This document shows positions 37,686-46,839 of a stretch of 64,000 nucleotides of DNA, piece by piece. The stretch is taken from assembly GCA_001692895.1 (NCBI GenBank), contig KV748284.1, forward strand, positions 124,001 through 188,000. The letters are read 5' to 3'. Each line of letters starts with the position of its first letter. Within the stretch, counting starts at the first letter, position 1. The DNA comes from Cenococcum geophilum 1.58 (taxonomy: Eukaryota > Ascomycota > Dothideomycetes > Gloniales > Gloniaceae). The notes beneath the pieces were generated by a model, which worked only from the letters and a program-made list of their open reading frames with translations, searched no databases and had not been told where the DNA came from. The position numbers were made by a program, and so were the translations under genes.

Positions 37686-38340
37686 AGCTAATCGCTAAAG
37701 AGCTTATAAGTCTATAAAGCTCTATTGGCTATTTTAAAGGTTATTATTAAAGCCTTAACGTCTATTTAGCAGCTAGTAATATATAAGGTTATTAGCCACC
37801 TAAATATAGTATAGAGCTTTAGTATTTAAACAAACATACCTTTACTAATAGTGCTTATAAATAAGACGATTTTAGAATCCTTTTAAGCAAGCTTTAATAT
37901 CTAGCCGTTATTTAAAAGCTCTATATATAATATACCCTAAGGAATCTAGCCCTTATATATTAATTTAAGGTTAATAAGGCTAGAATTTATATACTCTTTA
38001 CATTTTAGTNTTAAATCCTTATCTTACTTCTTATNCTATATTTTAACNNTTTTAACTATTTTAGCTATCCCAATTTCTTCCTTATAAAGCCTTTATAGTA
38101 GTTTAATACTAGTAAAAAGGTTATTAAGCTAGATAATATGCTAATATAAAAAATATAGGCGTTCTTTAGTTTTAATATCTTCCTATAATAGTAAGTTAAG
38201 TACTACCGCTTCTATCTTTATAAAACTATCTTTAATAAAAGACGTGTCTAAATTATATGGGCCTTTACTAGTACCCCTTATATAAAATATCCAATTAAGA
38301 ATATAGCCTTAATTGCCTAGTATCTATATCTTAAAGCCTA
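37034..38340 (-). pseudogene. piggyBac-type transposase relic, right arm (C-terminal two-thirds)
   Basis: This is the reverse-complement copy of 24760-24920 plus 27568-28078 plus 36389-37033, without the G and A2 insertions, so it gives the uninterrupted structure of the unit. Ambiguous bases at 38010, 38035 and 38048-38049 mirror those in the left arm. It carries independent transitions and many stops. It is cut by element F at 38341 and resumes at 39487. Confidence 0.75.
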
Positions 38341-39486
38341 AAAGGAATACTAAAATCGAGATCTAACCTATATGGTCCTATAGGGGTTCCTTTCCGTCTT
38401 ATCTTGTCCGTATAGCCAAGCTAAGAGTAAGGATCTCGTCTGTTACTAATACAGCAGCGTTATATTATAGCTAGAGGGGGCCTTTAAATACTTAACCCTT
38501 AACGCCGTTAGAATAGCAACGTTTTTATAGGCCTTAGCGCCAGACTAGTTAAAAAGATAACTCCAGAAAAGCGACTTCTATACCCTTATATAGTGGAGCC
38601 CGGGAACCTAGCAGCTACTATTAATGTTCTATTTAGATTATGTTAATAGACTACTAGAGCGAACGCAGAGATGTATATACGGCTGCGCAGCGCCTACGCA
38701 GCGACGTGGTGGTAGTGCAAAGATTTTTTACTAAGGGGTAAGCCTTAGTAAAAAAGGTTAAACACCGCTACTACGTCTCTAATATACATATTTAGACATT
38801 AAATCAATAAGTATTATCCCTTTAGCGTACCCCCTCCCTTTTATAAATACTATACACACTATATAGCATCTACATATATATATAAGCAATCCGCGCCCTA
38901 AGCGTAGCAGAGGCCCCCTATTTTAATATTATCTAGCAACCTAAGTATCTAATTATAGGGATTAGGCCCCCTATTAAATACTAGATTATCCTCCTATACC
39001 TCACAAATAGGTATAAGGGCCTAGGTTTAGGCCCTAGGGCAAAAGTAATACCAAGTTATATACACCCCGTTATAGAAACCCTTTAATAAAAAGTAGATAA
39101 GAGACCTTAGTATATAGGCCCGGGCGGAACGCAAGTATTATTTATTAGGAGATATTTATAGAAGACTTAGAAAAGGAGCTAGGGATAGGTATATAACTTA
39201 GATAAGCAAGATATAAATATAATAAAGATGGTTTAAATAGCAGATAGGGCAAGATAGGCATTTAGACACTCCTATGTAAAGGGAGTCTCAAAGCAGCAAC
39301 CTAATAGTGTTTTTCCTCCCGTTAATGTAGTATGGATGTTATCTAGAATATTACCTCTTACGTCTCCCCTAGGGGTTTTTTATACACTTAAAAATGGGGT
39401 TTTTCTTAGTAAAGAGGTTTTTCCTATAGGAATTAGTCTGTGTGGACCCATTAGGGAGACCAGGTCGGACGGTAAATTAAATCTTA
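38341..39486. mobile_element. Unclassified element F, copy 1 (1.15 kb, about 14-bp target duplication)
   Basis: The opening AAAGGAATACTAAAATCGAG and the close TAAATCTTATA are the same as in copy 2 (57131-58281). The target sequence TATATCTTAAAGCC is present on both sides (about 38326-38339 and 39487-39501) and only once in the opposite arm of E near 24780. A 14-15-bp direct duplication of unfixed sequence and the lack of TIRs or LTRs point to a non-LTR retroelement (SINE-like, or a LINE copy with a fixed 5' end). No reverse transcriptase and no long conserved ORF are visible. An ORF at 39336-39566 runs across its right edge and is not a gene. Confidence 0.65.
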
Positions 39487-40353
39487 TATATCTTAAAGCC
39501 CTTAGGTATAGGTTTAGATGGAATATTTATAATCTTGCTTATACGACTAGTAAACCGTTTAATTAATTTATTAACGGTAAGGTAAATTTTAGGCTTATAG
39601 AGCTTCTAGCAGTAAAGCCGTAGGTATTTAGTAAGGTTCTTTACTTGCTAGAAGGTGTTTTAAAAAGGCTTTTTATCTTATTTTTTAGGTTTAGTGTAGT
39701 AGAAGTAGCAATTAATCTACTACCAGTAGTTGCAGCCTATAAACTCCCTAACACTATATATGGGCCTATTGCTTAAGGAGCTATTCTAGTAGTCCTCTAT
39801 TAATAGTTTGCTGTAAATCCCTATATAAAGTAAAATAGCTAGGTACGTAAGAAGCTCCTTCCTATATATTAGTTTTTATACCTAGGGGAAGTCCTTTAGC
39901 TAATACTCTAGGGGAGTTAAATAAAGCTCTACGTTCCTATTTATAAACTCTATTAGCCTATTTAAGAGCTTATCTATAAAAAGAGCTTAAATATTATATA
40001 AGGATTACTTATATTAATATAATCTAGTATATTTAGACGTTTATAGGTATTATTATTATTAATAAAAACCGTATTAAAGTTAGGGAGTGCTAATAGCGCT
40101 AGGGGAGGCTTCTTCTTCGCTTATATTGCGTAATTAGGGTATTAAGTCTATAGAATAAAGTCTTTATTATTAGACTTGCGATTCCGCACTATCTTAGTAC
40201 TATATTTAATATTAGAAGTTTGGTCTATCTACAAAGTCTTATAAGCTATATGTTTTGGTATTCCTAGCAGAACACCGACCGCCCAAAATTCTAGCTATCT
40301 AATTGGCTACGCATGTGCCACAACTCCGAGAACCATATTATCGGTGCAAGGGA
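39487..40353 (-). pseudogene. piggyBac-type transposase relic, right arm (N-terminal third) and terminal repeat
   Basis: This is the reverse complement of 2330-2556, 3916-3964, 17898-17947 and 24244-24780 joined in order, showing what the left arm looked like before D, A1 and C1 landed. On the minus strand it runs from the terminal inverted repeat (40353 inward) through a leader to the transposase N-terminus (about 40130 downward). It is RIP-mutated and non-functional. It gives the empty-site sequence that validates the insertion boundaries on the left. Confidence 0.75.
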
Positions 40354-40768
40354 TAGCCGTGTTGCGGCGAGTTGAAGTCATGCTGGCGAATCGATGTATT
40401 TGTGTAGCATGAATTGATACGGTTTCAGGATATCGATAGCAGCCACTGTTTAGTATAGTTCTGAAGGTAGAGAATCAGCTGATGTTATGTGTGAATAGAC
40501 CTGCTTGAATCAACCCCTCAACTGCTAGGAGATAAAGGGTTAAAGCCGTGTTTCCACAGAGTAAAACCCCACTCGTACCCTGGGTTTACAAATGAAGTGG
40601 CGTATCCTCTCGGAATAACAATTTTCCTTAATCAAACTATAGAAATTGATTACCCTTCGTGGCTACTACTCCTGCACCGCTAGATGTATCCCATGCCGTT
40701 GAAGTGCTTCGACGATTGTAGCCCGTGCGCGAACATTATATCTACGGGTCGGCAGGGGCTAGAAGGGT

Positions 40769-40774
40769 CACGTG
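40769..40774. promoter_or_regulatory. CACGTG E-box-like site
   Basis: This palindromic bHLH-type core lies 9 bp before a TGACTCA site and about 750 bp upstream of the transporter ATG. A hexamer like this occurs often by chance. Confidence 0.25.
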
Positions 40775-40782
40775 TAGCTGAG

Positions 40783-40789
40783 TGACTCA
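40783..40789. promoter_or_regulatory. TGACTCA, Gcn4/CPC1-type site
   Basis: An exact match to the bZIP consensus of the fungal general amino-acid control regulator (Gcn4/CPC-1), about 735 bp upstream of a predicted basic amino-acid transporter. It is embedded in a slightly longer palindrome (CTGAGTGACTCAG). The MITE chain now lies between it and the gene. Biological use is an inference. Confidence 0.3.
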
Positions 40790-41068
40790 GCGGGTAGTAT
40801 GGAGGTGCATTTCAATAGTTTTAGGAAGTAAAGACCTGAAGTGATTGCTAATTCTAGGCTAGTCTAGCTGTAGGATCTAGGCTAATCTGGCTATTTGTTC
40901 TTGCCCTTTCCAGCTAAGAGCGAGTTATAATTTTCACTCTGTGTTATTCTGTCTATGGTGTGGTTGAACAAATATCAATAGTTTTGATAGCACGGGACAT
41001 GTTTTGAAGCTTGCATGGTCTCGGAAGTATCGGCTCCGATCCGCGGAATCTCGCCCACGTCTGTCGTA

Positions 41069-41198
41069 CCCTCTCGTCAATTCCGGTGATTAGCGTGTTT
41101 CATTAACTTTCCCTTAAACAGCAAAAATACCAAAACTTCCCCTACAAAAAGGCCGTGCAGACATGGCTGCGCTAACCACCGGAATTGACGAGAGGGTG
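41069..41198. mobile_element. 130-bp MITE K1
   Basis: The inverted ends CCCTCTCGTCAATTCCGG and CCGGAATTGACGAGAGGG lie between TA at 41067-41068 and 41199-41200. The interior is non-coding. It is the first of three MITEs placed end to end upstream of the transporter. Confidence 0.7.
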
Positions 41199-41200
41199 TA

Positions 41201-41384
41201 CACCGTCTCGGCGCATCCGGTTGAAAGCGCGTGTTGATCACGCTAACCAAAATGCGTACATTTGTACCCAAAAGTAGGTAAAAATACGTTGAAATGGCCG
41301 TGCTTATTACTTCAAAAGGTATAAATTCTGCCGATTGATCACCAAGATCGACATACGCTCTCAATCGGAGTTGACAAGGTGGTG
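41201..41384. mobile_element. 184-bp diverged MITE K2, adjacent to K1
   Basis: The imperfect inverted ends of about 29 bp (CACCGTCTCGGCGCATCCGG at left; complement of CACCACCTTGTCAACTCCGA at right) resemble the K1 ends, including the inner AGCG. It shares the TA at 41199-41200 with K1 and the TA at 41385-41386 with L. It is more diverged and presumably older than K1. Confidence 0.5.
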
Positions 41385-41386
41385 TA

Positions 41387-41464
41387 TCCCCCCTAAATAT
41401 TTGCTAGCGTGGCCGGGCTTGCACGAGCCAACGTTGACACGCTAGCAAACATTTAGGGGGGGGA
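41387..41464. mobile_element. 78-bp fold-back MITE L
   Basis: The inverted ends TCCCCCCTAAATATTTGC and GCAAACATTTAGGGGGGGGA flank a 24-bp loop, with TA at 41385-41386 and 41465-41466. It ends 59 bp before the transporter ATG at 41524 and 8 bp before the first in-frame Met codon, so it may lie in the 5' leader or core promoter. Confidence 0.65.
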
Positions 41465-41523
41465 TAGTATATGTGCAGAAGATCATGAATAAGAAAAAGA
41501 ACCAAATAAAAATTCGACATCAA

Positions 41524-44029
41524 ATGGCGGGATTCAAGGCTTGCTGTGAAGGGGAGCGAACGATCCCCGAGGAGCCCATCGAAACATCGCCCCTTTTGGG
41601 CAGCAGAGATCCAAGCACTTCGAAAAATGTCACTACAGCCAGCGTCGCCTCGGAAGACGACGAAGAGGCATTGCTCCAAAATCCCCGCCCTATTGAAGAT
41701 TCTCCCGAATTTCTCGACCGAGGCGCTGTACTTCGAATTATTCTTGTCCTCCTGATAGGTGGGTACACCTGGATACTAATTTCATGACACTACCGCTGGC
41801 TATCAATGGACGTGCTGACAGGTGGGCAAACAGCGGTTTTTATCTTCCACGCTGATCATTCGTTGGTATTGGCCACCCATCCGACCATTGGCTCCGAGTT
41901 CAATGCCCTCGCGTGGTCAAGCTGGCTGTTTACGAGCTTCGGCCTTGCTGGAGCTGCAACACAGGCGGTATTTGGCAAGTTGAGCGACATTTATGGACGC
42001 AAACCGATTATTCTGTTGTCGTATGCTGGCTTTGCAATTGGCTGGTATGTTCATTCTCTAACTCATACATGCATTGAACTGATATTAACTGTATCGTTAC
42101 AGTCTCATTGTGTAAGTCGAAGTACAGTCTGTACAGGCTCCGGTCCCCCTCCTGTGTGCGCGCGCAACACACAGCAATTTCGCTTCGTACGCACTAGAGA
42201 ATTGCAAGTTTAACTCTTGCAATTAAGCTTAAAAAATTAAAGGCTTTGCCTTTCTTGCGGGTGCACAGCTCTTTTGGCAAGCACACAGTATCTACGCTGG
42301 ATGGTGCACTTGACTAGTGATTACCGAAATTGCTGTGTGTTGCGCGCGCACCCGGGGGGGACACTGGAGCCTGTACAGACTGTAGAACATCGAAAATATT
42401 GAATATTGATAATTACTAATAACCGGTGTAGGGCTGTCGGTCGGTCCATGCTTGCTGTTATCCTCGGTAGAGTACTCTCCGGCAGTGTCGGTGCGGGCAT
42501 GACGGTACTCGTCTCGATTACGATTAGCGACCTCGTGCCGATTCGAGAATCAGGAGCTTGGAGGGCCTATGTCAACGTCGTAGCAACCGCCGGACGAAGC
42601 TTTGGAGGACCTCTGGGTGGATGGCTAGCTGACGCTGTTGGATGGCGATGGTCTGTTTCGCTACGCATTTGTGACATCTCCATTCGCTATAGTCAGACCT
42701 CCACTAACCATTCTGTAAAGTACAGGTCATTTGGCTGTCAAGTTCCCATGCTTGCAGTTGCAATCTTCCTCTGCTGGAGAACCGTCCCGAGCAACTTAGC
42801 CGGGCGAAGTTCCAATAAGAGTTCAGGCAATGAAGAACAACTCAACACATCTGGAAAGCTTGCGAGAATCGACTTCTTGGGATCCTCGCTGTTAGCTATA
42901 TTCATACTGTTACTATTACTCCCTCTGGAATTGGGCGGCGAGAAGGTGCCTTGGTCACATCCACTTATCCCTGGTCTCTTTGCAGCTGCGGCTATCTCCC
43001 TGGTGCTGTTTGTGCTAGTCGAGAAGCGATGGACAGAGGAACCGGTTCTGGACCTTGACTTGTTCAAGCAGCGTGATGCGGTTCTCGGTTTTCTCATCAT
43101 GGCATTTCAATGTGCGGCACAAGTGGGGGTAAGTCTCGCCAATCAGCCTTTTACACAAACCAAGCCAGTCCGTAATAATAATCCATCTCTTAGGTGGTTT
43201 TTTGTGTACCTCTGTACTTCCAGGTAACTCAAAAAGCATCCAATAGTGAAGCTGGTGTGCACCTGCTCCCATCTGTTGTGGGAAGTGTTGTTGGTGGAGT
43301 GTTCAGTGGTTACTTCATTAAAAAGTGCGCCATTTGGTTTGACGCTGGAAGCAAATGTGAACTAACATGTGGACCGGAATAGGACCGGCAGGTACAAATG
43401 GTTGATCTACCTATCAATGCTCTCAGGAGTCTTCAGCTATTCGCTATTGTTGGCTAGGTGGCACGGCAAGACTAACTGGCTCGAGTCACTTTATATCCTG
43501 TTAGGGTACGAATCCATAACCTTGGATACCGGATTAAGGCGTCAGGCTCTTTATGCTAACACTTTTCTAGTGGACTCGGAATGGGAACTGCGCATAGCGT
43601 TCTCTTCGTCTCCACCCAAGCTTCCGTCGACCCTGACCAAGCCTCAGCAGCAGTGTCCACTCTTTTACTCTCCAACGCCGTTGGCATCATCATTGGCGTT
43701 GCATGTCTTAGTGCCGCCATGAAAGAAATGCTCCGAAGGTCACTAGAAGCCAAGCTGCGTAGTCTCGGCCTGGACGCCGCCACGAGACTAGATGTAAGAT
43801 TTCCCATCAGGCTTCGCTGGTTGTCGAATGCACTAACCAGACTGGGTAGATTATGTCCAAAGCCGTCTCTAGCGTCGAATACGCGTACAAAGCTAAAGGA
43901 GAGATTGGTAAGGCTATCGTGTCATCCTATGTTGATGGACTGTTATACGCATATGGTCTTGCGTTGTTCTTTATAGCTGCGGGTTTCTTCTTGGCACTGT
44001 TTTTGAGAGAGCGAAAGCTACTGAGCTGA
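41524..44029 (+). CDS. MFS transporter, vacuolar basic amino acid (VBA-like) family, nine exons
   Basis: Exons: 41524-41758, 41822-42044, 42103-42111, 42432-42650, 42726-43128, 43194-43324, 43383-43505, 43571-43793, 43850-44029. All introns are GT-AG, most with CTAAC-like branch sites; joined they give 1746 bp (581 residues) with no stop. The N-terminus (about 65 residues) is acidic and cytosolic, with an acidic dileucine ETSPLL at residues 20-25, then membrane helices of the DHA2/VBA type. MFS motif A is GKLSDIYGRKP (residues 130-140), an Asp sits in TM1 (residue 90), and the motif-C-like GRSFGGPLGG is at about 210-219. The family moves basic amino acids, and in some members drugs, by proton exchange, often at the vacuole. 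The 9-bp exon 3 is required to keep the frame and the family sequence. In-frame Mets at 41473 and 41485 are alternative starts; 41524 is preferred because family-like sequence begins there. Composition is host-like, without RIP. Confidence 0.85.
42125..42382. mobile_element. 258-bp MITE M inside intron 3 of the transporter
   Basis: Inverted ends of nearly 60 bp (CAGTCTGTACAGGCTCC outermost, GCGCGCGCAACACACAGCAA inner) are flanked by TA at 42123-42124 and 42383-42384. It lies between the GTAAGT donor (42112) and the branch/acceptor region (about 42411-42431). Without it the intron would be about 60 bp, like its neighbours, so splicing signals are preserved. It is not RIP-mutated. Confidence 0.8.
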
Positions 44030-44895
44030 ATGATACATCTTCATATCGTAGCAGTTTAGGTGTCGAATGGAAAAGGCAGTCACGTGTATCCGTCATTGCC
44101 AGAATCCACTTCAATCCACTATGCATGATTCTAATTCCAAATATATTGGCAATATATCGGATATTCAATGCCCTCTTGGAAAAGGGGTCTACAGACGATG
44201 TCTATATATCTACAAGTAGTCTTCTCCTTATGAGAGGACCAGAGCATTCAATACACACTATTTTCATCCCTACATTTGCTCTCAAATCAATCCTACATTA
44301 GGAAGTGAATGAGCTTGAGACAGCAATTATAGACGAGTATGATTGCTTTTATCACTAGAAGAGGATAGTGTGGGCGCTCAATAGGCGGGCGGGTCCGGTC
44401 CCAATACCGGCTTAGGTAGGCAATTGCTGCACTAGCATGAAGGGTGACCGCCCAGGCATGACTTCTATAGCCTTATAATTCCGTTTTACCCACAGAGACA
44501 TCCGTGTAAAGGCGGTGAAGCTGACTCTCTAAACAAAGTTTAAGTCAAGCGCGCGACAAGCAGGATGCATATAATAGTTCTATTAGTTATATAAGTTATA
44601 ATTACTATATAATCTAATTAATCATAATTAAAATAAATCCTTTAATTATGATTACATGTTTATAATTAATATAATTACCTGTGGTAAGAATAGGTAGGAA
44701 TAAAATGTGGTAATAAAACTTTGGTATTAAGAAAGTTGTCTATTAATTTTCCTATAATATGGTCGGCATTAACAAAAAAGCGCTAAGCCTGCTGTTTTAT
44801 ATATTAAAAAACGTCCGTGCGGGCTTTTAGGAAAAGTTATTATATACGCGTTAACGCGTATCTTATCTGAAGCTCCTTTTTAATTACTACCTACT
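44030..44895. other. Transporter 3' flank passing into repeat DNA
   Basis: Up to about 44570 the composition is host-like, with no gene I can support. From about 44570 it turns AT-rich and contains a palindrome TACGCGTTAACGCGTA near 44856, probably leader or terminal sequence of the hAT relic beginning at 44896. The exact edge of the transposon block is not resolved. Confidence 0.45.
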
Positions 44896-45002
44896 ATGTC
44901 TTCCTTACGACGTCTACCTACGTAAGCCTTTACCCAAAAGCGACTACGAGAAAAAAAACCGACACTATTTCCCTCCTTAGCAATTATAATTTGTGTAACT
45001 TA

Positions 45003-46839
45003 GTTTACAAGCGAGTCGTGGGCACAGGTGAGTCGTGGGTTTTTCCCCATAACACGTCCCTCTACATTTGACACGTATTTTCTTTACAATAAAAAATGGT
45101 ATTACTTTTAAAAGAAAGTAGGATCATCCTTGCCCTCTAGGAACTTAAAAAATATAAAAAACCAATGCTTAAAACTATTGCAAAGATCTACAACATACCC
45201 GCGTTAACACTACGCAACCGACGTGCTAGCTGACCTGCATAACGCAATACTAGGCCTAGCTCGCGAAAGCTTACGGACCTAAAAGAGGAGGAGCTAGTTA
45301 AATATATACTCAAGCTAGATTCTTGTGCGTTTCCACCCAGGCCTTCTAGTGTTGTAGATATAGCTAATCGCCTGCTTGCCAAACGCGACGCGCTATACAT
45401 CGGTAAGAACTAGGTTATAAAATTTATTTAGCGCCGCCTAGAGCTTTAGATGCGTTTTATTTAGAAATATAACTACTAAAGGGCTAAATGCAAAGATCTA
45501 GCTCTTATTTGCTATTAGTTTAACCTTATATATAATATAATAGCTAAATATAGCATTATAGAGGATAATATATATAACTTTAACGAGACCGGCCTTTTTA
45601 GAAAGTATAATTGGGTTAGTTTTAGTAGTTATAATATCTAAGGGCCGCGGGAGGGTAAAGCTAGTATAGCCTAGTAATTAAGAATATGTTACTATAATCT
45701 AAGGCGTTAGTTTTTGCGGGTATACGATACCACTATTTATTATTGTTAAAGGCAACTACTACCTTGCAAATTAGTATATGGAAACCGACCTCCCACCTAA
45801 CTAGGTTATTATAATTATAGAAAATGGGTAAATAACTAATAAGAAAGGCCTAGAATAGATTTAGCGCTTTAATAAACACACTGCCCCTTATATAAAGGGT
45901 AGTTGTCGCCTATTAGTGCTAAATGGCTATAAGAGCCACTATTTAACTAATTTTAAGCTCTATTACTAGGAACGCAATATTATTACGCTTTATATGCCTC
46001 CGCGCTTATTTTATATCCTTTAACTACTTAATATTAGGTGCTTTAGCCCGCTAAATAAGGTATGTAGCCCGTAGATTAAGGACTTTATACGCTACTAAGT
46101 TACCTATATTATAAAGGTTAAAATTTTAGCGGCCTTTAAGGCAGCCTTTTTTTAACGTAATAATAGAGAAAAATATCTATAGGGGATTCTAAGGGGTAGG
46201 CCTTGTCTTATTTAATCTATAGGCCGTCCTTTTTAAGCTAGATATTAAGCTATAGACGCTAATACCTATAGGGCTGCCTATAGCTAACACTAGCCCTTAA
46301 GTTTTAAAGACACTATAGAACCTAATTAAAGCAACTCTATAGTCTAAATATATTCAGAGTAGGATTACTAGATACTAAAGTAGCTCGCTAACCTTACTAT
46401 ATACTGCTATAGACTAGATTATAAAAGGTACGCAGAGTATTATATATAGGGCTGCGCCTTTAAAAGCCAAGAATAAGTTACTTGCGCTTAGTAAGCGCTA
46501 ATAAGCCAAAAAAATACGTCTACGCTAAGGAGGGTTACTTACTATATAGAATATACAGGATATTCTAGACTAAAGGGCCTTTAGTAAGTAACTAGAGTAG
46601 GAAATATAGGAAAATAGTAGTCCATTAGGAGGGGCTTTGGTAAAAAACAGCACTATAGCAACTATAGCAAGACTAGATATAATACGCGAACCTATTAAGA
46701 GGATATAGAAATGTCTAATATATATAGTTCTAAGTAGATGCAATTAATTTTTAGCGTTAGGACGTTGCAATTAAGGCTAGTTGTTATACAATTAGAAAAA
46801 AACCTACGACTTACTTATACCTACGACTCGCTTGTAAAC
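45003..46839 (+). mobile_element. Fot1/pogo-type DNA transposon I (1.84 kb, degenerate)
   Basis: The terminal inverted repeats start GTTTACAAGCGAGTCGTGGG, with TA at 45001-45002 and 46840-46841. Each TIR repeats GAGTCGTGGG with a 17-bp period. The interior encodes a Tc5/CENP-B-type transposase relic on the plus strand from about 45095: an N-terminal helix-turn-helix (KKYKKPILKTIAKIYNIPA), a second DNA-binding domain (about 45290-45480), then DDE_1 with YNFNETGLF near 45570 and the DGH-type block near 45920. Length and order match Fot1. Many RIP-type stops; no longer active. It interrupts the hAT relic and is therefore younger than it. Confidence 0.8.
45095..46480 (+). pseudogene. Fot1-like transposase relic
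   Basis: This begins MVLLLKESRIILALQ and is readable over the helix-turn-helix region. The DDE_1 catalytic core follows with the first Asp in YNFNETG-type context (about 45565-45590) and the second near 45925. A third acidic position is not securely placed. Family members are about 450-550 residues, and the relic spans a comparable length. TAG/TAA codons in place of CAG/CAA/TGG-type codons are dense. In active relatives the enzyme binds the TIR boxes and cuts at TA; here it cannot be made. Confidence 0.7.

Larger units (their letters stand above)
2330..40353. mobile_element. Palindromic piggyBac-type element E, the chassis of a 38-kb nest
   Basis: The outer ends are inverted repeats (TCCCTTGCACCGATAATATGG inward from 2330; its complement ends at 40353) flanked by TA at 2328-2329 and 40354-40355. 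With all younger insertions removed, each arm is about 2.2 kb and the arms are inverted copies meeting near 37034 with no spacer. Left arm: 2330-2556, 3916-3964, 17898-17947, 24244-24920, 27568-28078, 36389-37033. Right arm: 37034-38340 and 39487-40353. Both arms carry the same transposase relic, which matches the fungal piggyBac-like DDE_Tnp_1_7 family. Both arms are RIP-mutated and coding capacity is lost. The left arm took five insertions and the right arm one. It is the oldest element of the nest because all others lie inside it. Confidence 0.8.
40356..41066. other. Host sequence upstream of the transporter
   Basis: This is GC-balanced host sequence between the edge of element E and the MITE chain. 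I see no complete gene. A short coding-like stretch on the minus strand (about 40664-40735) has no convincing extension. It holds the possible regulatory sites at 40769 and 40783. Confidence 0.5.

Noticed and set aside
39336-39566. 76-codon ORF near the right end of element F
   Set aside because: It crosses the junction from F into the piggyBac-like arm, so it cannot be an ancestral gene.
40664-40735. Minus-strand coding-like stretch (RARATIVEALQRHGIHLAVQE)
   Set aside because: Too short, with no supported splice partners or start; could be an exon remnant but cannot be shown.
850-44029. A secondary-metabolite cluster formed by the SnoaL-like gene and the MFS gene
   Set aside because: No core synthase is present, and the transporter belongs to the VBA-type group and not to a typical cluster efflux pump.
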